From Euptelea pleiosperma (taxonomy: Eukaryota > Streptophyta > Magnoliopsida > Ranunculales > Eupteleaceae): DNA of 64,000 nucleotides. The stretch is taken from positions 32,016,978 to 32,080,977 of the forward strand of contig CM068553.1 in assembly GCA_035048495.1 (NCBI GenBank), read 5' to 3'. How positions within the stretch are numbered: the first letter of the stretch is position 1; every line of letters begins with the position of its first letter. Shown here piece by piece: positions 1 to 10,093 of the stretch. The position numbers were made by a program, and so were the translations under genes. The notes below the pieces were generated by a model. The model was not told the DNA's origin. It did not search any database and was given only the letters and a program-made list of their open reading frames with translations.

Positions 1-864
1 CGGTCTCGCCGAGATCTTCACCGGCAGCCATGTCCCTCATCCTTGCTGTCCCAATGGACTGCAAGAGCAATCCCCTTGCCTGCAACATCACAACGTGATC
101 TTCTTCACGACGATGTTTTTGGGCCAGCACACCGCAACACCAGGCCAGCCAACATCATGCACTCATGTTCGACCATCTTTAAGTCCGATGGCCTCTTCCC
201 ATTGGTCAATCATCTTCTTCATCACTGGCCGATCCATCCGTTGGTAAGAATTGCAAGGTAACATTCTTTCTCTCTCTACCTTTGATCTCTTCTTCTTTTC
301 TCTCTCCTCTTTAGTTTCTCTCTAGACTCTCTCTCTAGAATCCCCAGGCTGATCGCCTTTTTGCACCGCCGACTCCGTTCGGTGAATGCAAGAGGGTGAG
401 TTTTTCTCTCACCTCTACCTTGTCGGCCGGTAAACGACCGAGGTGTGAAAATTCTCTCTCTACCTTCTTCCTCTCTCTCTAAAATCTCTTTTTACATGCT
501 TTCTTACATGCTTTCTAGAATAGATTTACCGCTTTATTTATTTCTGTCATTTATTTCATGTAAGCAACAGTTTGATTAATGCAATTTGATTTCGATAATT
601 TTAGTCTTCTCTGGATCTTATTTGGATGTGTTTTAAATCGACTCGCCCTTCTCATCTCTTCCATCATTCTCCTTTTTCTCTTGTATATTATCTGTCATTT
701 TATGTTCTTATTCGCGCTAATCCGACTAATCCCGAGTGCGGATCGACATCCGACACGAATCCCTATACAAATCTATCAATTTTGCAGGATAATCGGATAA
801 AAATTACAAATCTTGTTGAAGTTAGGGTTTCCGTAACCAACGACGCGGGAAAACCCTACTTTCA
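1..864 (+). repeat. Element A 5' LTR, 3' part only (cut by window edge)
   Basis: This is the right-hand part of a long terminal repeat. It recurs at 7072-7935 with a constant offset of 7071, and I found no difference between the copies, which implies recent insertion. It ends in CA at 863-864. Two bases later a primer-binding site begins, which fixes the LTR/internal boundary. The remaining 2.06 kb of the LTR lies left of the window. It contains pyrimidine-rich leader-like sequence followed by the conserved LTR 3' end (...ACGACGCGG...CTACTTTCA) that all related LTRs in the window share. Short open frames here are repeated in both LTRs and are not genes. Confidence 0.93.
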
Positions 865-866
865 AA

Positions 867-880
867 TGGCGCCGTTGCCG
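867..880 (+). promoter_or_regulatory. Primer-binding site of element A (tRNA-Asp type)
   Basis: TGGCGCCGTTGCCG lies 2 bp after the LTR end. It matches the complement of the 3' end of plant tRNA-Asp (known from Athila/Tat-type Ty3/gypsy elements) for 14 bases and then diverges. It primes minus-strand DNA synthesis. Confidence 0.8.
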
Positions 881-2681
881 CTCGGGTGTACGGGAGTGCG
901 AAAAAGGACGTAAAGACGGAATTGGAAAGTTGCTGAAGCGGAAAGCTGCTCAATTTGGACAGCCCGACCTTTTCGGGAAACTTTCTATTTTGTGTTTTTA
1001 GTGATTTTTAGCAGTCTTTGAAATTACTATTTTTAATGCCTTGGAAGGCCGAGTGCAAAGTTGTAATAATTTAGGAATTTTACTACTTTCCATATAAACT
1101 GCTAGATCTTGTTCTAGGGTTTTTTAGAAACCCTAGATTAAGTGAAAAAAATACCAAAAAAATCAAAAAAAATTGAAAAATGGTAGTTTCTATTTCTGCA
1201 CATTTTAGGATATTTGCATATGGGAAGATTGCATTTTTGGATACTTTCCGAATCGGGAAATTTCCATTTTTGCACGGTTTCCATTCCTGGAAAATTTCAA
1301 AATTGGAATTAAGCTTATTTGGATAGTTTCCAAATCGGACGAAATTCCATAATTAGCAATTCTTATTTTTAGAGGATTTCTAACTATGGTAGGTCCCCTT
1401 TTTGGAAGGTTTCCAACACAGGAAGAAACCCTAAGTTTAGTAAGTTTTCAGATTTAGGAAACTTCTACTTTTAGGGAATTTTCCTAACTTGGAGAAACTC
1501 TTAAATTGGAAAGGTCTATTAGGGGGTTGATAGTTGTTTAGTCAACTCTCATGAATAGTAACTTTCCAATTTACCCTGCCTAATTGATTGATTGATTGCT
1601 TACCCACCCTAGGCAGGGACATTCCAAAAAATATTCCCACACCCTAGACCCATATCATATACTAATTCGTATGCAGGATTGCGAATCTAACTGCGGGTAG
1701 GGAGCGAAAGCTCACTTAGGAGGAGTCGAGCCCATGCTCATGAAGGATACCCCTCCCTACCCCAAAGAGGCGACCCCGTGGCGTGGCCCACGGGAGGTAA
1801 GTCTCTATCCTCGCCTTGAGTGCGATACAGAGCAATTTGGGTGAATCATTGCCGCTTGTCTATTTGCTTTCGCATTCATATTATTCGACTTGCGTGGAGT
1901 GGCCGTTAATAATTGAACATTAATCGAGCAGACCCAGCTCTTTTACAACTGGTGGGATTTCATCACCCACCTCATCATTCCATCTGATTTGATCCCAAGG
2001 CTCCATTAATTAAAAAGAATGAAGAAGTAGAGCCAATTAGCCCGGTGTTCGAGGAAAAATCCACACCAAGCGAACCCGCTTAACATCCAATCGAAATAAG
2101 ACCACGAGCGCGGGTCCCTGTTGTCTAACACACCCATAAGTCCCTGCTACTCAAGTACACTGAGCTCGACGTGGCATCTTGGACTATTCGGCGGTTAGTT
2201 GCGTGTGGACTAGGAACACGCACCAACCCTAGCTTAACCCGAGGGAACACTCTTCTTAAACACTTGACCGATCCGGTTAGTCTGGGACGTACTTAAGACA
2301 GCCATTGTGCCGCACGTCTGTCTAGGCTTCGGATTGCCTTGTTGTTGACTAGAGTCAGTACTAAAGGATTCGCTTTGAAGAGTGTAGCCTGGTGAGAACC
2401 TAAGAGCGACAAAGTTAGTCCGGCGGTTAACAAAATAAACCAGTGGTCCGCCCACTGTCATAATCTACCATACCCCAGAAACGAACAAGATAAATCCTCA
2501 AACTTATCCTGATTTGTTTTAGGCATAGGATTATCTTGCTTGCTCTATGTGCATCATTTAGGATCTCAAACCCAGTGTCTCTTTGTAACCTAGTCTGAAG
2601 CTTATTTATATGGGTTCAACTGCCCCATTGTTTGACTCGATCTGAGAGTCCTTCAATCTTCACCACCCTTCCTTTGCCATT

Positions 2682-2991
2682 GGTCTCTTACTGATGAGAG
2701 ACTAGGCAGACGGATCTCATCGATCCAATCTCTTACGACTGATGATCATTTCAGTCCCACTGCATTTTATACTGGATAGGGGTGCTTACTGTCAACCCCA
2801 CTGGAGTCTGCTCCAATAAATCCATCCCCGATACACATTGTGTCTTCGGCTCTGCTAACCATGGTCAGAGAATCCCTTGCTAGGTCTCTTACTGATGAGA
2901 AACCCATTACTGTTCTGCCATACCCGCTCCTCTTTATGAGTTTGCGACTCTGCTAACCACGGCCAGAGAACCCTCTCAGTCTTCACTGAGA
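2682..2991 (+). other. Cluster of short stem-loop motifs in the non-coding internal domain
   Basis: Short inverted repeats recur here: GGTCTCT...AGAGACT at 2682-2704 with a related copy at 2883-2903, CTCTG...CAGAG around an ACCATGGT core at 2850-2870 with a related copy at 2948-2968, and TCTCAGT...ACTGAGA at 2974-2991. The same motifs occur in both internal domains of the triple-LTR complex. Structured RNA, for example a packaging signal, is an inference. Confidence 0.45.
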
Positions 2992-3435
2992 AAGACCCTA
3001 CCTGTACTACTGCTGGGTTGGGTTAGCTCGATTGGAAGCGTTCCTGCTCCAACTGATGAGCTGGATGACTGATGACTCACTCAGTCTCCCTATGCTTCAA
3101 ATTGGTTGGGGGTGCTTATCACCCCCATTGTGTCTGGCTGAAGACGTAAAACTTAGCGCTTTCGGAAAGGCAATTCCGGTATTCCTAGAGTACATGAGTC
3201 TCATGCATTTGTTATTACTGTTATATCTCTGGAAATGCAGGTACATTCATTCTTTCGATCATCAGGTATCACACTGTCGAGTTTCTGCCGACTTGGTAAC
3301 ATCCTCCCTGAACTTTTGCATCATCATCACTGAATTTTTATCATTTTATGTCCCGGTCATGAGCACCGAGGACGGTGCTATATTTTGGTTGGGGGTGGGT
3401 ATTTACCAAAACTCATGTATTCCTTTTGATAAATA

Positions 3436-3470
<35 letters not shown>

Positions 3471-6019
3471 TTGTTTTTGGGGTAATTTCCGATGTTCTCC
3501 AAAAGTTTTCTAGAATTTCAAAAAAATGTGTCAAATACCCTGACTTTGATTAGCTGAAAACCTCCGTTAAGTCAGTATTGAGGATGTCAATTTTTGTTTA
3601 AAGTTAGCGTTGAGTCAATTCAAGCGTGACTACAGCAGGTTTGAAAACTCAGAAAAACTCATATTCGGCACAATTGTACACTATCAATATCAGAGTCATT
3701 CTAAGTTTAGAAATTCTAGAGATCCTGCGAGAATAATTGTGGAGACCTAACCCAGTGAGCTTTTGAGCCTTTAATCAATTCAGAGTGTTATACAACAATT
3801 CTGAGTCACAAGATGACTCACTATTCTTCATGCCCGCAATATTCGTTGAGAGATCTCATTATCTTTTGCTTCGATCATGGAACTCAGAACGACATCAACA
3901 TTGGATTACTACGACAGAACCTTCTTTGTATCCAGTCAAGACAGTATACATGATAGTGCAAACCCTAGAAAATGATTTAGGCCATTTTTTTTCTGAACCA
4001 TTCAGCCTTTTTACTCACCTGAATTATACTTCACTAGAAACCCCTTGAACCCTTCTATAAAAGCCTTTTCTTTGTAAGCCCATTAACCAAAAACCCAGTT
4101 CAGCTACGAAGTGTTACTAGCTACCCTACTTTTGAGAAGGACAAAAGAATAACTGATGTGGGTGTACCGTGAAAAGAAAAGTAAAGAAGAAGAATCAAAA
4201 GGAAAGAAAAGTGGTTTAAGCTGAAAACAAAATATGGAAAGAAGTATGAAAAAGTGCTGAAAAGAAATTGAGCAGTCTCAAAAATATCAAGAACAAGAGA
4301 AAAATATGAAAAAAGGAAAAAGAACCAGATAATGGTGTTACGTCGCAGGAAAAATGCAAGAAAATGACAATATCCTCTCAAGATCTTTGAAATCCTGTAT
4401 CCCTTTATCTCTCTACACCTGACCTAAGCCTCATTACAACCCAGGAAAGTCCTACTTGATTCTAGGATAGTACGATCATAAAATGTGGAGATTGGAGAAA
4501 GAGAAGCTATAGAGTTTGATCTGACGTTCCCGAGTGAAGTGGTATTCCAATCATGAGATCTTCTTCTGTTAAAGATGTCCTTCCTTCAAATAATACATAT
4601 GTGAGATCTTTGCTTTCATATATCAATACATCTCCTCACATATAAATTGAGAGAAAAGAAGAAAACCCTTCTTGTGTGATTCTATTCTGAGTGCTAAACA
4701 TGTGAGATTTGAGGTCGAGGCAGAAAAACTTAGAGGTGATCTGGAAATCTTTACTGTCGGATGATGAGAATGTTGAGCACACACACACGCAGAGTCTGAC
4801 CATTCTGGGTCATGATTATCAGTCTGTAGTCTTGCCAAAACTTTCAAACTCTTCGCTAGCATGTAACTGTTTTTGCATCCATTCAATAATTTGACGAACG
4901 GTGTTTTCCCGGAGCTAATATGAAAAAGTGTGCAGCATGTGCAGAGCCCTTTTAAGCTCATTTATTTCGCACTAATTGCCAAGGATTGGCAATATGCTGG
5001 TTGGGGGTTGTGATATTCGCTCAAAAGTGCTTATTTTAAGCAATTATCCTGTTAGCGTTATTACATTCTCCCACGTTAAAATACTCTATTTATCTACTTT
5101 TCTACGTAAGAGTCTCTTGTGTTGCGTAGAACACACTTTTCTGGACGAAATGGTATATTTGCATGCATTAAACACATTTTCGGAAGTCTAGACATGTAGT
5201 CATTCTGATAGAGTCTCATTACGCGCTTCTTCTGTCGCAGGAAACCCCGATGGGACAATTCTCGAGACTTGCGAGCCCACATCGATCAGGAAAGCCCATT
5301 ATCAAAGCTTAAAGAGCCCACATGCTATGACTAGAAGATATGGGCCAAATATGGGCTAAATAAGAGGACCAAAAAGCCGGCCCAAAGAACGAAGAGAGTA
5401 GGAGAGCCAATGACCAAGAGACGGACCAAAGCGTTTAAAGCCACATGAGTCAGCAAAGAATGATGGTCGACTCTACTGGAGAAGCGTGAGGATGGTCACA
5501 GTGAAGACCAGGGTTCCAGACCCTCCGCCAGTGCTTTTTTCCATTTTTTTGATACTTTTTCTCTCATATCTCCTTATTCTCTCTCTCTCTTCATCTCTCG
5601 GTCCTCGAATCTACTGACCTAACCCCAGAACTCCTGCCCATCAGCTCTATCTCATCTCCCTTAGCTTTCTGACCGTTGGATCTTCCATCGGACCGTTGGA
5701 TCTTCAATCGGACCGTTGGATCTCTCTAGATCCGTCGATCCACCAATCTGAGTCCCAATCAAGTCACCATCCATCCGATCGCCATCAGAATGTCTATCAC
5801 ATCATCTTGTGAGACGATGGACATCATCAGTCCATGTGGGCCAATAGCCGGGCCCATCTTCATCGACCCGCTGTCCGACCAGTTAGTGGACCCCGCGAAT
5901 TTCAAAATAATTTTAATTAAATGGGGGGTCCACTAATTGGGGAGATTCCCCATAGAAAAGTAGGTTTTTACTTAAAAAAAAAAAAAAAAAAAAAAAAATT
6001 TTTTTATTTTCAAAAAATA

Positions 6020-6057
6020 CCCTATTTCCATTAATGGAAATAGGGAGCTTTATAAGA
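6020..6057 (+). promoter_or_regulatory. Palindrome plus TATA box in element A 3' LTR
   Basis: A perfect 26-bp palindrome at 6020-6045 (half-site CCCTATTTCCATT) is followed by a TATA-like TATAAGA at 6051-6057. The counterpart at 39523 differs in sequence but is also a perfect palindrome next to TATAAAA. It is the likely core promoter of the retroelement transcript, with start expected about 25-35 bp downstream. Confidence 0.6.
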
Positions 6058-6157
6058 GGAGGGAGAAGGGTTCGTTCGAACCCTAATCCCCCTCCTTTCC
6101 TCTCCTTTCTCTTCCCAAAAACCCCCCCCTACGTTCTTTCCTCTTCTTTTTCTTTTT

Positions 6158-6213
6158 CTTCTTCTTCTTCTTCTTCTTCTTCTTTTACCGGCCGGAGTTG
6201 CAGAACTCCGGCC
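6158..6213 (+). repeat. (CTT)n run and CTGCAAC-type hairpin
   Basis: A CTT microsatellite (about 6158-6185) is followed by a 24-bp perfect inverted repeat at 6190-6213 with stem GGCCGGAGTT and loop GCAG. The same pair of features is present at 39642-39720 and its copies, and inverted in the solo LTR at 27364-27387. Confidence 0.7.
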
Positions 6214-7935
6214 ACCTCGTCTTCTTCACGTTTTTCTCCTCTTCCAGCCACTGCCCAACCCCTTGCTCACCTCCCCAGCGTCCTCCACGATCTCTTTTGG
6301 AGGTCCACCGCCCTCAGCCATCACCAGCGTGTGCAACTGCTTGATGTCAAAACCGCACCACACAGCCCACCGGACTGGTTCGCCTCCGTCTCCTCCGCCT
6401 GCAACAGCACCTCCTCTTCTCTCCGGCAACGCCCCCTCCTTCTCCACCTGCTACGCCTGTCTCCACGACCACCCCCCTGTTGCTGTTGCGAACAGCAACT
6501 CCGGCAATACCCATCTGCAACCGTCTTCTCTCCTCGACGGACTGGACCTCCTCTACCGCCTCACCACAGCACCGCCCAGCCATTGCTTCTCCGCCGAATC
6601 CCTGATCTTCATCTTCCACCAGCAAAAACATCGTTCCTCAAACTGCTGCAACTCCAGCCAGCTTGCACCACCGCCTATTCCCTCTCCTGCTTGAGTTGCA
6701 GGCCGCCCACGACCTCGTTCATCCCTTGACTGGTCAGATCATCATCGTCACGGGCTCCTCCCGAAACTGCTATCGCCTTGGAGGTCATCTTCCACACGTC
6801 CTCACCTCTCCTCACCAAGTCGCAGGAGAGCTACTTGGCTGCTCCTCCAAACCGTCACAACCTTGCTGGCCAAACCAGCAAGGTTTCTCAACCTGCGGCG
6901 CAACCCGTAGAACCAGTGGCTGCCGTCTACAAACCTTGGACCTTCACCTTTTCCGGGCAGCAACGCCCCCTGTGCACGTCTTCACCGTTGACAGGTTGGG
7001 CTCCTTCAATAATTTCAAGCAACGTACCCCTCCTTCTTCCACGTTGCTCCTTCTTGCCACTGCAACTCCGGCGGTCTCGCCGAGATCTTCACCGGCAGCC
7101 ATGTCCCTCATCCTTGCTGTCCCAATGGACTGCAAGAGCAATCCCCTTGCCTGCAACATCACAACGTGATCTTCTTCACGACGATGTTTTTGGGCCAGCA
7201 CACCGCAACACCAGGCCAGCCAACATCATGCACTCATGTTCGACCATCTTTAAGTCCGATGGCCTCTTCCCATTGGTCAATCATCTTCTTCATCACTGGC
7301 CGATCCATCCGTTGGTAAGAATTGCAAGGTAACATTCTTTCTCTCTCTACCTTTGATCTCTTCTTCTTTTCTCTCTCCTCTTTAGTTTCTCTCTAGACTC
7401 TCTCTCTAGAATCCCCAGGCTGATCGCCTTTTTGCACCGCCGACTCCGTTCGGTGAATGCAAGAGGGTGAGTTTTTCTCTCACCTCTACCTTGTCGGCCG
7501 GTAAACGACCGAGGTGTGAAAATTCTCTCTCTACCTTCTTCCTCTCTCTCTAAAATCTCTTTTTACATGCTTTCTTACATGCTTTCTAGAATAGATTTAC
7601 CGCTTTATTTATTTCTGTCATTTATTTCATGTAAGCAACAGTTTGATTAATGCAATTTGATTTCGATAATTTTAGTCTTCTCTGGATCTTATTTGGATGT
7701 GTTTTAAATCGACTCGCCCTTCTCATCTCTTCCATCATTCTCCTTTTTCTCTTGTATATTATCTGTCATTTTATGTTCTTATTCGCGCTAATCCGACTAA
7801 TCCCGAGTGCGGATCGACATCCGACACGAATCCCTATACAAATCTATCAATTTTGCAGGATAATCGGATAAAAATTACAAATCTTGTTGAAGTTAGGGTT
7901 TCCGTAACCAACGACGCGGGAAAACCCTACTTTCA

Positions 7936-10093
7936 GTATATTTAAATCTTTCAAAAGCCTCTTGGGCTTTGTAATGTTCTAGTCCTCATAAATGGTTCCC
8001 TCAGACAAGTTATATACTTGTTACCTTTTTCTTATAAGTTATATACTTGTTATTACATGTTTAGATATCTTAGTTTGAGATCTGTCCAAATTTTGTTGAA
8101 GCCTAATTATTTGTGGCTTTTTTATAGCTTGGATGATCTTCCAAGTTCCAATTTCCTATTTCACTTTTGCCTTAAATACCTTCTCTGTCCGGAAAAGACT
8201 ATTACTTAACTATTGTTAATTATACTAGGTCAACCATCAACATTGCCATCTATAAGGCATAATTTTTTTTGCATTTTCTTACCATTTGCAACGGCTCAAA
8301 ACCGTTTCAGCATTATCAACCGCTTCAAATTTCACATTTGAAACGGATCAAAACCGTTTCACGAATTTTCCAAATATTGCAGAATTATATTTTGCAATGG
8401 TTTAGAACCGTTGCTTAGTTTTAAATAATTCATAATTGTGACAAACCATAAGTCAGAAACGGTTTACAACTGTTGCATTACAAGCATTTGCAACGGTTTT
8501 GCACCGTTTCTTAATTTTAAATGATTTATAACTGTGACGAAACATGGTTTAAAACGGTTCAAAACCGTTGCATAATTACATTTTGAGACGATTTTGAGCC
8601 GTTGCTAATAGAAACAGTTCAAAACCATTACAATGTAAACTACCGCAACAGTTTAAAACCATTTTTATTTTATATTTTGCAACGATTTTAAACAGTTTCA
8701 AGAACCATTTCTATTTTATATTTTGCAACGATTTTGAACCGTTTCAAGACTTGAAACGGTTCAAAACCGTTGCAAAAATGTTTATTCCCATGTGGAATTC
8801 AGAATGAAACGGGTTTGAGCCGTTGCAATTTAATTTGAAGCGCCACTTTTTGCAACGGTTTTAAGCCGTTTCAAATTAGTTTCACAACGGTCCAAAACTG
8901 TTGCAAATAGGCAATTTTGGTGTAGTGTCCCTCCACAATCTCCATTGATCTCGTTTCTTCGTCTTCTCTTTATTTAAAAAAAGAAATACAGAAAAAAAAA
9001 ACATAAAAAAAGGAAAAAGAAAAAGGAAGATAGAAGAAGAAGAAGGAAGAGGATAGGATCGCCCCTACCTGATCACTGACCAGCCTCCCTCCACGACCTG
9101 CAACTTCGAGTTGCAGGTCTGAAACTGCCCAGTGCCATCACCTCCTCAACCACCAAAGGAGCAACTTGCTCCCCCTTGTGCGCCAGCCACCGGAACCGTT
9201 AGCTAGACCTGCAACTCTAGCAGTTGCCAGTTTGGCTAGCAACTCTCCCGACTTGCAGGCACTGCCCTCATCCTCCCAACTCCTCTTCATCCGCCTACCA
9301 TCTCCAATCCCAGCCGCTTTCTACACTGGTCCTCTCCAAAAAAGAAGATCAATGAAAAAAAAAAGAGAGAAGAAAAGAAGAAAAAGAAGAAAAAGAAAAA
9401 AAGAAAACAGAAGGGAAGGAGAAAAGAGAAGAGGGGAACGTACCTCCACCATTACCAATTAGTGAGACATGTGGCTCACATCACGGACCCCGGTATGATC
9501 CACGTGGCACACTCTTAAAGACCACTGACTGTATGGATGTTTGGATCATGTGGCAGATGAGGAAATGGAACCAAAGAGGTCCACCTGTTGGCCCACCTTA
9601 CCTTAGTCCCTCTCTATGTTGCAAGTTTCAGCTCAACTGCCAAATTCTGGGGATGACAATACCTAGGAATGTTGACAACTCATGAGCCAAACATTCAGGG
9701 GTAGCCTGCACTTTGTCAAGCACTTTGCATGATCTGCAATGTTGACAAACCATGTTGCAAGTGGGCACAAACAATACCAGTTTCAAGAGAAACCATTGCA
9801 ATTGGATTCCAATAGTGATAGTGAATGTGGTAGATCAGATGTTTCAAACTTCTGATTGGGTGATTCTTTAGTCATTTGAGGAAGCCAATGAATGGTGGAT
9901 TTCAAGCTTCTAGCCCCTACATGTGCACCTAGGTAGTGAATGATATGTATTTGTTCGGTGATCACCCTCCAATTTACACAGATTACGAATTTGCCTATTG
10001 AATGGTGGGTTCAGTTGTTCACATTGTGGGTTCATTTGTTTGTATGTTTTGGACTCTTTGTCGGGGGGTGCCATGGGCACGAGCCACCCACTT
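7936..10093 (+). repeat. Satellite monomer M1 (2158 bp)
   Basis: First monomer in the window, starting exactly at the end of the element A LTR. Its CACTA-type terminus ends at 8927. A perfect hairpin lies at 9095-9119 (stem GACCTGCAACT). Purine-rich tracts lie at about 8974-9058 and 9338-9440. Confidence 0.9.
8910..8927 (-). mobile_element. CACTA-type transposon terminus in M1
   Basis: On the minus strand this reads CACTACACCAAAATTGCC, the form of a CACTA (En/Spm) terminal inverted repeat. It is flanked inward by about 600 bp of GCAACGGTT/AACCGTTGC subterminal repeats, which are typical of these elements. No matching second end exists in the monomer, so it is a truncated CACTA end. Equivalent ends lie at 11060, 13140, 15258, 17322, 19461, 21605, 23701, 25768 and 30055. 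Confidence 0.75.

Larger units (their letters stand above)
865..5010 (+). mobile_element. Element A internal domain, non-coding (LARD-like)
   Basis: This is the 4.1-kb region between the two LTRs of element A. I find no gag, protease, reverse transcriptase, RNase H or integrase motif in any frame, so the element must be mobilised in trans. Together with LTRs of about 2.9 kb this is a LARD-like architecture. The stretch about 1690-3600 is roughly 97% identical (by eye) to the internal domain of the triple-LTR complex at 41128 onward. The stretch 1140-1680 is largely unrelated to its counterpart. It contains short stem-loops (2682-2991) and a poly(A) tract at about 3437-3469, and ends with a G-rich GGTTGGGGGTTG run just before the 3' LTR that could act as the plus-strand primer. 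The 173-codon frame at 3032-3553 starts at TTG and has no recognisable domain. Confidence 0.8.
5011..7935 (+). repeat. Element A 3' LTR (complete, 2925 bp)
   Basis: It starts TGATATTCGC and ends CTACTTTCA, the same ends as every other LTR of this family in the window. Its last 864 bp duplicate 1-864. In order it holds a U3-like part that closely matches 38491 onward, a poly(A) tract near 5975-5998, a perfect palindrome and TATA box (6020-6057), a (CTT)n run, a CTGCAAC hairpin, and a long C-rich leader-like region that differs from the other LTRs. The bases after it (GTATA, 7936-7940) are the expected right TSD, but the left copy is outside the window. Confidence 0.93.

Noticed and set aside
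240..800. Possible intron in the LTR leader (GCAAGGTAACATT donor, TTTTGCAGGATAA acceptor)
   Set aside because: The words fit splice consensus, but no transcript evidence or coding frame supports splicing, and such matches are common in AT-rich DNA.
3032..3553. 173-codon frame in element A (161 codons in element B)
   Set aside because: TTG start, no known domain, and it runs through a poly(A) tract. Its similarity between elements is no higher than that of the surrounding non-coding core.
6034..6729. 231-codon frame beginning with ATG in element A LTR
   Set aside because: The ATG is inside the palindrome and upstream of the TATA box, so it would not be in the transcript. The sequence is low-complexity Ser/Pro.
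9783..9965. 60-codon minus-strand frame repeated in nearly every monomer
   Set aside because: It is conserved only as much as the adjacent monomer DNA and no family is recognisable. A captured gene fragment is possible but cannot be supported.
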